From positions 62,001 through 126,000 of the forward strand of contig CAMDTL010000001.1 in the NCBI GenBank assembly GCA_945907735.1: a stretch of DNA of 64,000 nucleotides, in the 5' to 3' direction. Source of the stretch: Methylotenera oryzisoli. GTDB lineage: Bacteria > Pseudomonadota > Gammaproteobacteria > Burkholderiales > Methylophilaceae. Position numbers and translations under genes: made by a program. Below are positions 36,867 to 46,143 of this stretch, piece by piece. Positions within the stretch are counted from its first letter, which is position 1. Each line of letters opens with the position of its first letter. The notes below the pieces were generated by a model. The model was not told where the DNA came from. It ran no database searches and saw only the letters and a list, made by a program, of their open reading frames with translations.

Positions 36867-37886
36867 CTACTTTTCATGTCCAAACACGCGCGGTTGTGTA
36901 TGTGCGTCTATCAGTGGCACGCAAATATTCATAAAAATCACTGCAAATGCCACGCCATCAGGATAGCCGCCATATACGCGTATCAGGTATGTAATGATAG
37001 CCACGCCAGCGGCAAACCATAATTTTCCTTTAGGTGTGGTCGGCCCGCTTACGGGGTCGGTGATAATAAAAAACGCACATAAGATACTCGCACCGCCAAA
37101 TAAATGGAATATTGGTGATGCAAAATGTGCAGAATCCGCCAACCAAAACACGCCAGAAATCAATGCCAGTACAGCTAAAAAGGCTGTTGGTAAATGCCAG
37201 CCAATGATTTTTTGCTGCCACAAATATAAGCCGCCAAGCAAATAAGCAATCGTCACGTATTCGCCACCTTTTGCACCCAACGCACCAAAAATTGGCGCTT
37301 GCATAATGCTGGCAGCGTCATGTTTTAATGTGAGCTGTGTTTTTAAATAATCTAACGGTGTGGCGCTGGTGACGGCATCAATTTGCACGCTTTGTGGCAA
37401 AAGCCCACTAAAAATATAGTGTAATTGATCCGCAAAACTTAGCTGAGTTTGCGCTAACTGCAAGGCGGCTGGCCATTTGGTCATAATGGCGGGAAACGAG
37501 ATCAACAGTACCGCATAACCAATCATGGCGGGGTTGAACGGGTTATAGCCTAAACCGCCATAGAGTTGCTTGGCGACGACGATGGCGAATAAAGTACCAA
37601 CCACGATAAGCCACCAAGGCGCCAGTGGCGGTATCGCCAGCGCCAATAACCATGCGGTAATCACTGCACTGTAATCAGTTAAAAATGGCTGAACAGGACG
37701 TTTTCTTAATTTTAACATCACAGCTTCAGCCGCCAATGCAGTCGCGGTCGCTAGTGCAAGCGTTACCAAAATGCCGCCACCAAACACCCATATGTAGGCG
37801 ATGATGCCAGGCACCAGCGCGAGCAAGACTTTCAGCATCATGGTGCTTACAGATGGCGCGTCGGATATGTAAGGACTTCTATTCAT
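36867..37886 (-). CDS. rsxD: Electron transport complex subunit RsxD/RnfD
   Basis: Polytopic membrane subunit (about nine to ten helices) of Rnf/Rsx. 339 residues. VTSATPLDYLK is the covalent FMN site (Thr) in the loop, and GYNPFNPAMIGYAVLLISFP and FIITDPVSGPTTPKG are conserved. The start overlaps the rsxC stop by 4 nt (ATGA). Confidence 0.94.
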   Translation of the reverse strand: MNRSPYISDAPSVSTMMLKVLLALVPGIIAYIWVFGGGILVTLALATATALAAEAVMLKLRKRPVQPFLTDYSAVITAWLLALAIPPLAPWWLIVVGTLFAIVVAKQLYGGLGYNPFNPAMIGYAVLLISFPAIMTKWPAALQLAQTQLSFADQLHYIFSGLLPQSVQIDAVTSATPLDYLKTQLTLKHDAASIMQAPIFGALGAKGGEYVTIAYLLGGLYLWQQKIIGWHLPTAFLAVLALISGVFWLADSAHFASPIFHLFGGASILCAFFIITDPVSGPTTPKGKLWFAAGVAIITYLIRVYGGYPDGVAFAVIFMNICVPLIDAHTQPRVFGHEK

Positions 37887-39739
37887 GAGCCTTCCTTTCC
37901 ATTTTGTTTAGCGGCTTCGGCCATCGCTTTTGCGGCTTTGGCGCGTTCTATTGCCGCGGCGATTTTGGCTTGTTTGCCTGCGTCAATTGCAGGTTTTGCA
38001 ATATTTGTTTCTAGGCCAACCGCTTGTCTGCGGGCGTCAATCTCGGCGATTTCTTTTTTTATATTTTCGTCTGTGTTTACCACATTTTTTTGCGCGCCGC
38101 CAGCTACGGCTTTAGCCGCTTTTGCGCGTTCTATTGCCGCGGCGATTGCGGCTTGTTTAGCTAACTTTTGAGCCTCATCATCGTTATTTTGTGCATTGCC
38201 CCCATCCACATGGATATTGGCTTTTAGGCTTGCACTGGAATGTTCGAGTCCAGTGGCATCTTTTTTTAGGCTTTCAGATGCTGTTTTGGCAGCTTGCGCG
38301 CGTTCTGCGTGTTTTTGTGCGCGTTCTAGTTTTTCGCGCTCAATACGCGCCAATCTAAAATCATTGCGTTCACGTGCTAAGTCCGCCGCTTCATGCGCTT
38401 TGTCGATGGCAATAATTTCACTTTTTGCGTAACGATAATATTGCACCAGCGGGATGTTGCTTGGGCATACGTACGAACAAGCGCCACATTCAATGCAATC
38501 GAACAATTTGTAGTCGTTGGCTTTTTCAAAGTTATCGGCTTTGGCAAACCAATACAGTTCTTGTGGTTGCAAATCCACTGGGCACGCATCGGCGCAGCGC
38601 GCGCAGCGTATGCACGGCATGGCAGCTGGCGGCGGAGCGAACAAATTGATTGAGGCCGCGATGATGCAATTGGTGGCTTTGGTAATCGGCACCTTGTCAC
38701 TTGGTAAATCAAACCCCATCATTGGGCCGCCCATAATAAAGTGCGTGGTTGCCACTTTTGCGCCACCTGCCGCCGCGACCAAATGTGGTAACGGCGTGCC
38801 AAACAGCACTTCAAAATTTTGTGGTTTGTTTACATTGCCCGTCATCGAAACGATGCGGCTTAAACTTGGCTCACCAAACTCAAAGTAGCGGTATAACGCC
38901 AAAACAGTCGCCACGTTAAACACTTGCAAGCCAACTTCGGTGGAGCGTTTATCAAACGGAATTTCTGTACCTAATACTAAGTGAACTAAGCGTCGCGCAT
39001 CACCACTGGGGTAGAGTGTCGGGACAACCACGACTTGCATGCTTGTAATATTGGTGGCGCTGACAGCCACTCGCATGGAGGCGGCAGCCTCAGGTTTGTT
39101 ATCTTCTATGCCAATGAGAACGCGTTCTGCGCCCAGTAAATGTTGAGCGATTGCAATGCCTTTGACGATTTCATCGGCGCGTTCGCGCATCAGCATGTCG
39201 TCGCAGGTAATGTAGGGTTCGCATTCAGCAGCGTTGATAATCAGCGTGTGTACGCCTGATTTTTCATTTGCGAGTAATTTAATGTGCGTGGGGAATGTTG
39301 CGCCGCCTAAACCAACAATACCCGATAAACGTAAACTGGCGACTAGATTTTTTCTATCGGCAGATTTCCAATCTTGCGGTTTTTTTTCTATCCATTTATC
39401 TTTGCCGTCGGGTTTAATCGTGATGCATCTATCTGGTAAGCCAGATGGGTGCGGAATGATGGCATCTTCAATCGCAGAAATCGCGCCCGATGTGGTTGCA
39501 TGTATAGCGGCGGACACTGCGCCTTCTGCCTCTGCCAGCAACTGGCCTTTTAACACTTTATCGCCCACATTGACTTTAATTTTTGGAATATTGCCCACGT
39601 GCTGGCGTAGTGGTAGTACGATTTTTTCGGGCAGGGGTAATTGCGCAATCGGCAATTGTGTCGATTGGGTTTTATTCTCAGGCGGATGTACGCCGCCATT
39701 GAATTTGAATATCTTGCTAAAATTAACCAGTGCGTTCAT
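37883..39739 (-). CDS. rsxC: Electron transport complex subunit RsxC/RnfC
   Basis: NADH- and ferredoxin-side subunit of Rnf/Rsx. I start it at MNALVNFSKIFKFNGGVHPPENK (39739), not at the longer ORF start, because the first 50 track residues overlap rsxB and lack family features. About 618 residues. Two 4Fe-4S motifs CIRCARCADACPVD and CIECGACSYVCPSN are present. The C-terminus is a low-complexity Ala/Lys tail with a duplicated AAAIERAKAAKA block, as in long RsxC proteins. Confidence 0.93.
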   Translation of the reverse strand: MNALVNFSKIFKFNGGVHPPENKTQSTQLPIAQLPLPEKIVLPLRQHVGNIPKIKVNVGDKVLKGQLLAEAEGAVSAAIHATTSGAISAIEDAIIPHPSGLPDRCITIKPDGKDKWIEKKPQDWKSADRKNLVASLRLSGIVGLGGATFPTHIKLLANEKSGVHTLIINAAECEPYITCDDMLMRERADEIVKGIAIAQHLLGAERVLIGIEDNKPEAAASMRVAVSATNITSMQVVVVPTLYPSGDARRLVHLVLGTEIPFDKRSTEVGLQVFNVATVLALYRYFEFGEPSLSRIVSMTGNVNKPQNFEVLFGTPLPHLVAAAGGAKVATTHFIMGGPMMGFDLPSDKVPITKATNCIIAASINLFAPPPAAMPCIRCARCADACPVDLQPQELYWFAKADNFEKANDYKLFDCIECGACSYVCPSNIPLVQYYRYAKSEIIAIDKAHEAADLARERNDFRLARIEREKLERAQKHAERAQAAKTASESLKKDATGLEHSSASLKANIHVDGGNAQNNDDEAQKLAKQAAIAAAIERAKAAKAVAGGAQKNVVNTDENIKKEIAEIDARRQAVGLETNIAKPAIDAGKQAKIAAAIERAKAAKAMAEAAKQNGKEGS

Positions 39740-39746
39740 GTTTTTA

Positions 39747-40304
39747 TTAGAGTGTAAAAGTTGGTTTAATCGGAATAATCGGGTATTTCCACTTCCAATT
39801 ATCTGGTGTTTCGGCAATCGGATCCATAGTGATACAGTCAACTGGGCACGGTGCCACGCATAGCTCACAGCCAGTACACTCGCTTGCAATAATGGTGTGC
39901 ATATGTTTAGCTGCGCCTAAGATGGCATCTACAGGACAAGCTTGAATGCACAGCGTGCAACCAATGCAAATAGCTTCATCAATAAATGCCACCGCTTTGG
40001 GTTTTTCTGCGCCATTTTCAGCGTTGAGCGGCTTGTATTCCATGCCCATCAGCTCGGCCAGTGCACGCACACCCGCATCACCGCCTGGTGGACATTGGTT
40101 AATATCGGCACGACCTTCTGCAATGGCTGTGGCGTAAGGTTTGCAGCCAGGGAAGCCGCATTGACCGCATTGCGTTTGCGGCAAAATAGCGTCAATTCTT
40201 GCAATAAGCGGATCGCCCTCGACTTTAAATTTAAGCGCAGCATAGCCAAGCGCCGCGCCCAAAACTAGTGCAAGGCCAATCATGATGTATAAAGCGGTTA
40301 GCAC
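39747..40304 (-). CDS. rsxB: Electron transport complex iron-sulfur subunit RsxB/RnfB
   Basis: Ferredoxin-like subunit of Rnf/Rsx with an N-terminal membrane anchor (residues 5-25). The [13 protein letters not shown] cluster motif is followed by two CxxCxxCxxxCP motifs ([12 protein letters not shown] and [12 protein letters not shown]). 185 residues, normal. It is 7 nt before rsxC and separated from rsxA by 137 nt containing a palindromic element. Confidence 0.95.
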   Translation of the reverse strand: MLTALYIMIGLALVLGAALGYAALKFKVEGDPLIARIDAILPQTQCGQCGFPGCKPYATAIAEGRADINQCPPGGDAGVRALAELMGMEYKPLNAENGAEKPKAVAFIDEAICIGCTLCIQACPVDAILGAAKHMHTIIASECTGCELCVAPCPVDCITMDPIAETPDNWKWKYPIIPIKPTFTL

Positions 40305-40321
40305 TTCTTATAAAGCTCCGA

Positions 40322-40443
40322 AAAAATGCAAGTTTTTAAGCCAGACGAGGCGCGCATGAGAAAATGATGACGCGGCATATGGGTTGTATGTAAGAAATTA
40401 TTTTTTATAAGCAACAAAGTATGGCGACGAAAATTGTATTTTT
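40322..40443. repeat. Imperfect inverted-repeat element between rsxA and rsxB
   Basis: About 120 bp with near-inverted ends: AAAAATGCAA at 40322-40331 and TTGTATTTTT at 40434-40443 (one mismatch when paired). Partial pairing continues inside (CCAGAC with GCCATAC). It looks like a short dispersed palindromic element and fills the otherwise unexpected gap inside the rsx operon. Confidence 0.45.
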
Positions 40444-41035
40444 AATATTTATCAAGACCAGCAAATCCCATAAAGGCAAGGCTCATCAGCGCGGCAGTTA
40501 TCATGGCGATGGCCGAACCTTGAAATACCTTGGGTACGTCAGCGGCTTCCAAGCGCTCACGCATAGAGGCGAATAAAATCAACACCAGTGAAAAACCTGC
40601 CGCGCCACCAAAGCCGTACAAGGCTGATTCTATTGGCCCTTGGCTGGTTTGCGCATTAAGCAAAGGAATGCCCAGCACAGCGCAATTGGTGGTGATGAGC
40701 GGCAGAAAAATGCCGAGCATTTGATGTAGCAACGGGAAACTTTTTTCCATGATAATCTCGGTAAATTGCACCACCCCCGCGATGACCACAATAAATGACA
40801 GCGTGCGTAGATATTCCACATGATAATACTCAAGCCAATAATGATTAATTGCCCAGCTAGTCATGCTACCAATCGTTAATACAAATGCGGTCGCGGCAGC
40901 CATGCCTATTGAGGCTTCCAGCTTTTTGGAAACCCCCATGAATGGGCATAAGCCCAAAATTTTCACCAGCACAATGTTGTTGACCAACACCGTGCCAAGT
41001 AAAATCATAATGTAATGATGAAAGTCTATATTCAT
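40442..41035 (-). CDS. rsxA: Electron transport complex subunit RsxA/RnfA
   Basis: First gene of the Rnf/Rsx operon. Membrane subunit with six helices, paralogous to Rsx[15 protein letters not shown] holds the conserved Cys and [14 protein letters not shown] is typical. I take the ATG at 41035 ([14 protein letters not shown]) over the TTG four codons upstream. About 197 residues. Confidence 0.93.
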   Translation of the reverse strand: MNIDFHHYIMILLGTVLVNNIVLVKILGLCPFMGVSKKLEASIGMAAATAFVLTIGSMTSWAINHYWLEYYHVEYLRTLSFIVVIAGVVQFTEIIMEKSFPLLHQMLGIFLPLITTNCAVLGIPLLNAQTSQGPIESALYGFGGAAGFSLVLILFASMRERLEAADVPKVFQGSAIAMITAALMSLAFMGFAGLDKY

Positions 41036-41047
41036 AGCGTGTTTCAA

Positions 41048-41304
41048 GTTTTTAATTAGCCTTAATTATAGCGCGATTTGGTTTTAAAATTGCCGAAAAT
41101 TCAACCAAATCAAGGCTGATACGTTAAGAAAATAATTGTAAAAATGCAATTTTAAAGACGTTCCTATATATTTAAAAATAATATTTAATTATATTTTTAT
41201 CATTATTTATTATATAAGATTTATTTGAAGGTTGATTAACAGGCGTTTTCGCAATAAGTGGTGAGTTTCGGTTAAAATAGCGTTTTTGCTTAGCAGGTTT
41301 TGAT
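41048..41304. other. AT-rich divergent intergenic region rsxA/dapA
   Basis: 257 bp between divergent rsxA and dapA, with a stretch near 41155-41230 made almost entirely of A and T. A TAAAAT hexamer at 41273-41278 precedes dapA by 26 nt and is a likely -10. I see no ORF. Confidence 0.5.
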
Positions 41305-42180
41305 ATGTTGCAAGGTAGTCAGGTGGCAATCGTCACGCCAATGCTAGATGATGGCAGTTTAGATTTAGACGCATTGCGTGCGTTGATAGACTGGCATGTC
41401 GAAGCGGGCACTGATGGCATTGTTATCGTCGGCACCACGGGCGAATCGCCGACGGTGGATGTAGATGAGCATTGTTTGCTGATTCAAACCACAGTAGAAC
41501 ACGTGGCTGGTCGCATTGCGGTGATTGCAGGTACAGGGGCGAATTCGACCAATGAGGCGATTGAACTAACGGTTAAAGCTAAAGCCTTAGGTGTGGATGC
41601 TTGTTTGCTGGTAACGCCTTATTACAACAAACCTACGCAAGAGGGCTTGTATCAACACTTTGCAGCCATTGCAGCAGCGGTGGATATCCCGCAAATTTTG
41701 TACAATGTGCCAAGTCGCACCAGTTGTGATATGAGTAACGACACAGTGTTACGGCTTGCGAGCATTAAAAATATTGTCGGCATTAAAGATGCGACTGGTG
41801 GCATAGAACGCGGCACAGATTTGCTATTGCGCGCACCAAGCGATTTTGCAGTTTACAGTGGTGATGATGCCACGGGAATGGCGTTAATGCTGCTTGGTGG
41901 GCATGGTGTGATTTCAGTCACAGCTAACGTAGCGCCAAAATTGATGCGTGAAATGTGCGTGGCAGCAATGGCGGGGAATGCAAAAAAGGCCTGCGAAATT
42001 AACGCAAAATTATTTGCGCTGCATCAAAAATTATTTATTGAGCCCAACCCAATCCCAGTGAAATGGGTGTTGCAACAAATGGGCTTAATTAAAACGGGCA
42101 TACGTTTGCCGATGGTGAATTTATCAACACAGCTACACGATGTGCTGCGTGCAGCGATGAAAAAAGCAGAGATTATTTAA
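41305..42180 (+). CDS. dapA: 4-hydroxy-tetrahydrodipicolinate synthase
   Basis: First enzyme of the lysine/diaminopimelate branch, condensing pyruvate with aspartate semialdehyde. [23 protein letters not shown] (catalytic Tyr region), and GIKDATGG with the Schiff-base Lys are present. 291 residues. bamC follows 17 nt later, the usual dapA-bamC (nlpB/dapX) pairing. Confidence 0.96.
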   Translation: MLQGSQVAIVTPMLDDGSLDLDALRALIDWHVEAGTDGIVIVGTTGESPTVDVDEHCLLIQTTVEHVAGRIAVIAGTGANSTNEAIELTVKAKALGVDACLLVTPYYNKPTQEGLYQHFAAIAAAVDIPQILYNVPSRTSCDMSNDTVLRLASIKNIVGIKDATGGIERGTDLLLRAPSDFAVYSGDDATGMALMLLGGHGVISVTANVAPKLMREMCVAAMAGNAKKACEINAKLFALHQKLFIEPNPIPVKWVLQQMGLIKTGIRLPMVNLSTQLHDVLRAAMKKAEII

Positions 42181-42197
42181 ATGATGGTGGTAGAGCT

Positions 42198-43466
42198 ATG
42201 AATTATGTTGGAACTTTTAAAGTTAAATTAATCGCAACGGCGCTGACTGTTACATTGCTAAGTGCTTGCGATTCTATTCCGTTTATCGATAACACGCCTG
42301 ATTACAAGGGCGCTGGACGCTCAAAACCATTGGAGGTTCCGCCAGACTTAACTGCTGTGCATACTAGCGATGCCTACAGTGTGCCTGGGGGCAGCACGAC
42401 TTACAGCACCTACAATCAAGCGCAAGATGGTCAAGAGGCGGGTATCGAGAAGGTTTTGCCTACGTCCGATGGTGTGCGCATGGAGAAAGCGGGGGCACAA
42501 CGTTGGTTGGTGGTGAATGCGCCAGTGGAAAAAATCTGGCTCGTTGTGCGAGAATTTTGGATAGACCAAGGTTTTGCGGTGCGTGTAGAGAACGCCGATA
42601 CTGGCGTGATGGAAACCGAATGGACTGAAGCGGATGCGATTAAAGCCAAAGATGAAAAGAAAAATATAGGCGAAAAGTTTGATAAATGGTTAGACAAACT
42701 CTCTGGTTTTGCCGATAGACGTAAATTTCGTACGCGTTTAGAGCGTGGCGAAGCAGAAGGCTCAACTGAAATTTACATGACACATCGCACCGTTGCCAGC
42801 GCACTAGATGACGGCAAAAATAGGGTAAGAACCAGCTATGGTGAAGTTGACACGGGCTATCGTTTAGATGGCACGAAATCAGATAAAACTGCCGAAGAAA
42901 ACGCCGCTGAATTAGATGCAGAATTCTTACGTCGCTTGATGGTGAAATTGGGCGTGACAGAAAAACGGGCGCAAGAAATAGCTGCAAATCCGGTCAATGA
43001 AAAGCGCGCAGAAGTATTAAAAGAAGCGGATAGCAGCGTCACTTTGAAATTGAATGATCCTTTCGATCGTGGCTGGCGTCGCGTGGGCTTGGCTTTGGAT
43101 AGAATTGGCTTTGTGACCGAAGATAAAGATCGCTCGGGCGGCTTGTATTTTGTGCGTTATGCCGATGTGGATATTGAAAGTGGGCCGACCAAGAAAAAAG
43201 GCCTGCTCGATACTTTGGCATTTTGGAAAGATGACGATGATGTAGAAAATAAATCTGAACCAAAAGATGAAAAAACCATTGTCGATAAGTTGCAGTTTTG
43301 GAAAGGGGATGACGGAAAAACTGATCCCGCCAAGCAATATCGCATTAAAGTGGCCGAAACTGAGCATGGTGGTACGCGTGTGAATGTGGTGGATAAAGAT
43401 GATAAAAATAATCGTAGCACCACGGCCAACCGCATTATTTCGCTGTTGTACGATCAATTGAAATAA
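42198..43466 (+). CDS. bamC: Outer membrane assembly lipoprotein BamC
   Basis: Lipoprotein of the BAM outer-membrane protein assembly complex. The signal peptide ends in the lipobox LLSAC (residue about 24). The NlpB/DapX domain shows APVEKIWLVVREFW and a second related repeat (DPFDRGWRRVGLALDRIGF). At 422 residues it is longer than the E. coli protein (about 344), the excess being two charged FWK-containing insertions (LAFWKDDDD and LQFWKGDDG). Its place after dapA supports the call. Confidence 0.9.
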   Translation: MNYVGTFKVKLIATALTVTLLSACDSIPFIDNTPDYKGAGRSKPLEVPPDLTAVHTSDAYSVPGGSTTYSTYNQAQDGQEAGIEKVLPTSDGVRMEKAGAQRWLVVNAPVEKIWLVVREFWIDQGFAVRVENADTGVMETEWTEADAIKAKDEKKNIGEKFDKWLDKLSGFADRRKFRTRLERGEAEGSTEIYMTHRTVASALDDGKNRVRTSYGEVDTGYRLDGTKSDKTAEENAAELDAEFLRRLMVKLGVTEKRAQEIAANPVNEKRAEVLKEADSSVTLKLNDPFDRGWRRVGLALDRIGFVTEDKDRSGGLYFVRYADVDIESGPTKKKGLLDTLAFWKDDDDVENKSEPKDEKTIVDKLQFWKGDDGKTDPAKQYRIKVAETEHGGTRVNVVDKDDKNNRSTTANRIISLLYDQLK

Positions 43467-43480
43467 CGGCAATTAAAATA

Positions 43481-44251
43481 ATGCGCTTTGCGTCATTAGG
43501 CAGTGGTAGCGCTGGCAACTGCATGGTGATAGAGAAAGCACACACCCGATTGCTGCTAGATTGTGGTTTTGGCGTAAGCGAGCTTGTGAAGCGCTTACGG
43601 CGGTTAGATTTAGCGCCAGCGCAAATCTCAGGTATTTTGGTGACGCATGAGCATGATGATCATGCCAAAGGTGCCTTTAAATTTGCGGCTAAGTACAATA
43701 TTCCAGTTTGGCTATCGCACGGCAGTTTGAAAATGTGTGCGCGTTATCTGCCAGAAAATGCAAATGTTACGTTTAATATCATTGACAGTCACACCAAGTT
43801 TCATATCGAACAAATCGAAATCATCCCATATCCAGTGCCGCACGATGCGCGCGAACCCACACAATTTACTTTTAGTGATGGTCAATACAAATTAGGCGTG
43901 CTCACCGATGCGGGAGCTTCTACACCGCACATTGAGCAAGTGTTAAGCGGCTGTGATGCGCTAGTGTTGGAGTGTAATCACGATTTGCATATGCTAGAAA
44001 ATGGCGCATACCCGTATTCACTAAAAAAGCGCGTGGGCGGGCGGCTTGGTCACCTAGATAATATTAGTGCTGCTAGTTTGTTAAGCAAATTAAATAACAC
44101 AAAGCTAAAGCACATTATTGCCGCACATTTAAGCGCCAAAAATAATACACCAACGTTAGCTAAAATGGCTTTAAGCCAAGTGCTTAATTGTGAACAAGAC
44201 TGGATAGGCATTGCGACGCAAGATGCCGGTTTTGCTTGGCGTGGCTTTTGA
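43481..44251 (+). CDS. Metallo-beta-lactamase-fold hydrolase (YycJ-like)
   Basis: 256 residues. N-terminal SLGSGSAGNCMVIE, the metal motif THEHDDH, and later GVLTDAGAS, LECNHD and HLSAKNNTP identify the YycJ/ExoIII-like metallo-beta-lactamase group, likely a nuclease or phosphodiesterase. It follows bamC by 14 nt, often seen after bamC in betaproteobacteria. The true substrate is unknown. Confidence 0.88.
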   Translation: MRFASLGSGSAGNCMVIEKAHTRLLLDCGFGVSELVKRLRRLDLAPAQISGILVTHEHDDHAKGAFKFAAKYNIPVWLSHGSLKMCARYLPENANVTFNIIDSHTKFHIEQIEIIPYPVPHDAREPTQFTFSDGQYKLGVLTDAGASTPHIEQVLSGCDALVLECNHDLHMLENGAYPYSLKKRVGGRLGHLDNISAASLLSKLNNTKLKHIIAAHLSAKNNTPTLAKMALSQVLNCEQDWIGIATQDAGFAWRGF

Positions 44252-44270
44252 AAATACAAACTAGGCGCAT

Positions 44271-44299
44271 AAAAAAGCCGACTAGCAGTCGGCTTTTTT
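44271..44299. terminator. Bidirectional terminator
   Basis: Perfect 13-bp stem AAAAAAGCCGACT / AGTCGGCTTTTTT with AGC loop between the convergent metallo-beta-lactamase and lipoprotein genes. Confidence 0.88.
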
Positions 44300-44330
44300 A
44301 TTAAGCAAAAAAACTTATTGTTTTAATAAC

Positions 44331-44501
44331 TTACTGTGCAGCAGGAGCAGCTTCAGCAGGAGCAGCTTCAACAGGAGCAGCTTCAACAGGAGCAGCTTCA
44401 GCAGAAGCAGCTTCAGCAGGCACTGCTTCTTCAGCAGGTTTTTCGCCACAAGCAGTTAAAGCAAGTGCTAGTAATGCGGCTAATAGAGCGGAACGTGTCA
44501 T
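44331..44501 (-). CDS. Small Ala/Glu-repeat lipoprotein
   Basis: A 56-residue ORF missed by the ORF track: MTRSALLAALLALALTACGEKP, then an EAAPVEAAP-type repeat to the C-terminus (...AAPAAQ). The lipobox LTAC at residue about 18 predicts a lipoprotein of about 39 residues after cleavage. An AAGGG site precedes the ATG. The plus-strand Q-rich ORF in the same place is its antisense shadow. No known family; small Ala/Pro-rich lipoproteins are common in these bacteria. Confidence 0.78.
   Translation of the reverse strand: MTRSALLAALLALALTACGEKPAEEAVPAEAASAEAAPVEAAPVEAAPAEAAPAAQ
44341..44415. repeat. Five 15-bp tandem repeats in the small lipoprotein gene
   Basis: Five adjacent 15-bp units of the form RCAGRAGCAGCTTCA, each encoding EAAPV/EAAPA/EAASA. 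Unit number changes would lengthen or shorten the lipoprotein in frame. Confidence 0.85.
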
Positions 44502-45259
44502 TTTTTTATCCCTTACGATATGAACTTAAAGTTAAACTAGTTACGGTGGACCACCTTTAGTCCAACCGAGTGCCTCGAATTTTACCAGCAATTAAAAAAA
44601 ATTCCACACATATTTTTGCCAAATAGGGGAATTAATTTCAAAGAGTCGTTATTTTGCAAAAATTTACAGCCTAAACTTAAAAAAATCTACTCCACTTGGA
44701 TCTTAGGAAACTAAAGTGGTTTATTTATTAATAGTCTGAGTAATTCAAGGCACCTATTAACAGCCCGATGCTTAAGGCGAAACTCAGTCTCTTTTCAGAT
44801 GCAAGTAGAAGGTATGTTGAGGCGCGCATGTCAGCGCGTAGGCATGCCATCTCCATTTGTTCAGGGGTGACAACGCGTTCACCCATGCCCAATGTGGAGT
44901 CACTTGCAGCGCAAGTCTGTGCTGATTTAACCAGTCGAATAGCTGCTTGCTTACAATGCTAGGGTGTAGTGTGCTGTTGATTGTTGCGTCTGCATGGACT
45001 GCTCCTTTAGATGATTTTATCATTAGCGATGGACGCCAGCTTTTGAGGATAAGGTTAATAATCACAAAAACGATAACGTTTTTAAACTGTTTTTGAAACG
45101 CTACTTTAGTTACATTTCGCCCTAATTACCAATAAATTACCAATAATTAAATTGGTTGTATGGTAGTGTGTTAAGTGGTATTTTTTTGTGAAAAAGTTGC
45201 TAAATTAAATTGGATTGTTATACTAAGCGCGTGATAATTATAAGGTTTGAGGAGTTGTA
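44502..45259. other. Weakly coding gap between lipoprotein and ccm region
   Basis: About 760 bp with no recognised gene. A minus ORF (44784-45065, 93 codons) and an overlapping plus ORF (44768-44962) have no clear domain or ribosome site; the minus one reads DWLNQHRLALQVTPHWAWV in its middle, which could be gene debris. Two direct AATTACCAAT copies are at 45124-45133 and 45135-45144. Confidence 0.45.
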
Positions 45260-45495
45260 GTGCGCGCTTTGCGGCTGTTCTTCCCATTTTGCTGTTTGCT
45301 GTCTGTAAATGCCTTTGCCACCATCTCAGAAGCGGTGCAGATACTTGATCAGCCAGAAGGCGCGCTAGCTAATGATTTAATGGCTTCAGGAAAGGCGGCG
45401 ATGTGCGCTTGAATCGTCCCTCAGGCACGCGCGGGACGGGTGTTGATTCCACGCCAGGTATTGTCGCTACGCGAGTCTATGTTTGTTGGATATAG
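45260..45495 (+). pseudogene. Broken small exported protein upstream of ccmA
   Basis: A GTG at 45260 with GGAG five bases before it opens a frame with a clear signal peptide (residues 1-20, LRLFFPFCCLLSVNAFA) followed by TISEAVQILDQPEGALANDL. It stops at 45412 after 50 codons. A one-base shift near 45395 would extend it as GGDVRLNRPSGTRGTGVDS up to the stop at 45495, directly before the ccmA ATG. I do not recognise the family. It may be a short real protein or a frameshifted one. Confidence 0.4.
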
Positions 45496-46137
45496 ATGGG
45501 ACTTTTAGCGAGCAATCGTGAACTCACCGCAGATAATTTGGTTGGCGTTCGTGGCGATAGACTACTGTTTGAAAAGTTAAATTTCAAGTGCTCTAATGGC
45601 ACTGTGCTGTATCTTCAGGGCGCCAATGGCACAGGCAAAACCACACTGTTGCGCACTATTTGTGGGCTTTCCAAGCCCCATGCAGGAGTTATCAAATGGT
45701 GTGGCGAAAATATCAATGCTTTGGCCGAAGATTTCCATCAACATGTTTTGTATATCGGCCATCTGCCCGGCATAAAAGAAGATCTTACCGCCTTAGAAAA
45801 TTTGCAGTTTTCACTTGCTTTGTCTGGCAGCAATGTTATGGAAGACAAGGCCACCGCAGTACTTAAAATGCTGGGTTTAGCGCATGGTTTGAATTTACCA
45901 ACACGTATGTTGTCACAAGGTCAGAAGCGGCGCGTGGCGCTAGCGCGCTTGTGGTTGCAAGATTTGCCACTCTGGATATTAGATGAGCCATTTACCGCAT
46001 TAGATACTAGCGCGACGGATTTACTAAAACAAAAAATCGAGGCGTTTGCGCATGATGGTGGCATTGTCGTGATGACGACGCATCAAGAGGTGACGTTGCA
46101 TGTGCCTAAGTTTGAGCAATTGCGTCTAGACGCATAA
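45496..46137 (+). CDS. ccmA: Heme exporter ATPase CcmA
   Basis: ABC ATPase of the CcmAB(CDE) system for cytochrome c maturation. Walker A GANGTGKTT, signature LSQGQKRRVALARL, and Walker B LWILDEPFTALD are clear. 213 residues. No good ribosome site precedes the ATG; coupling to an upstream frame ending at the base before the ATG is possible. It starts the ccmABCDEFGH operon. Confidence 0.94.
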   Translation: MGLLASNRELTADNLVGVRGDRLLFEKLNFKCSNGTVLYLQGANGTGKTTLLRTICGLSKPHAGVIKWCGENINALAEDFHQHVLYIGHLPGIKEDLTALENLQFSLALSGSNVMEDKATAVLKMLGLAHGLNLPTRMLSQGQKRRVALARLWLQDLPLWILDEPFTALDTSATDLLKQKIEAFAHDGGIVVMTTHQEVTLHVPKFEQLRLDA

Positions 46138-46143
46138 TAAAAG

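Noticed and set aside
37883-38171. Repeated DNA in the rsxC 3' end as a mobile or CRISPR-like repeat
   Set aside because: It encodes the duplicated AAAIERAKAAKA tail common in long RsxC proteins; no spacers and the frame is intact.
44336-44560. Plus-strand ORF of QQEQL repeats
   Set aside because: Antisense of the 15-bp repeats in the minus-strand lipoprotein gene, which has a lipobox and ribosome site.
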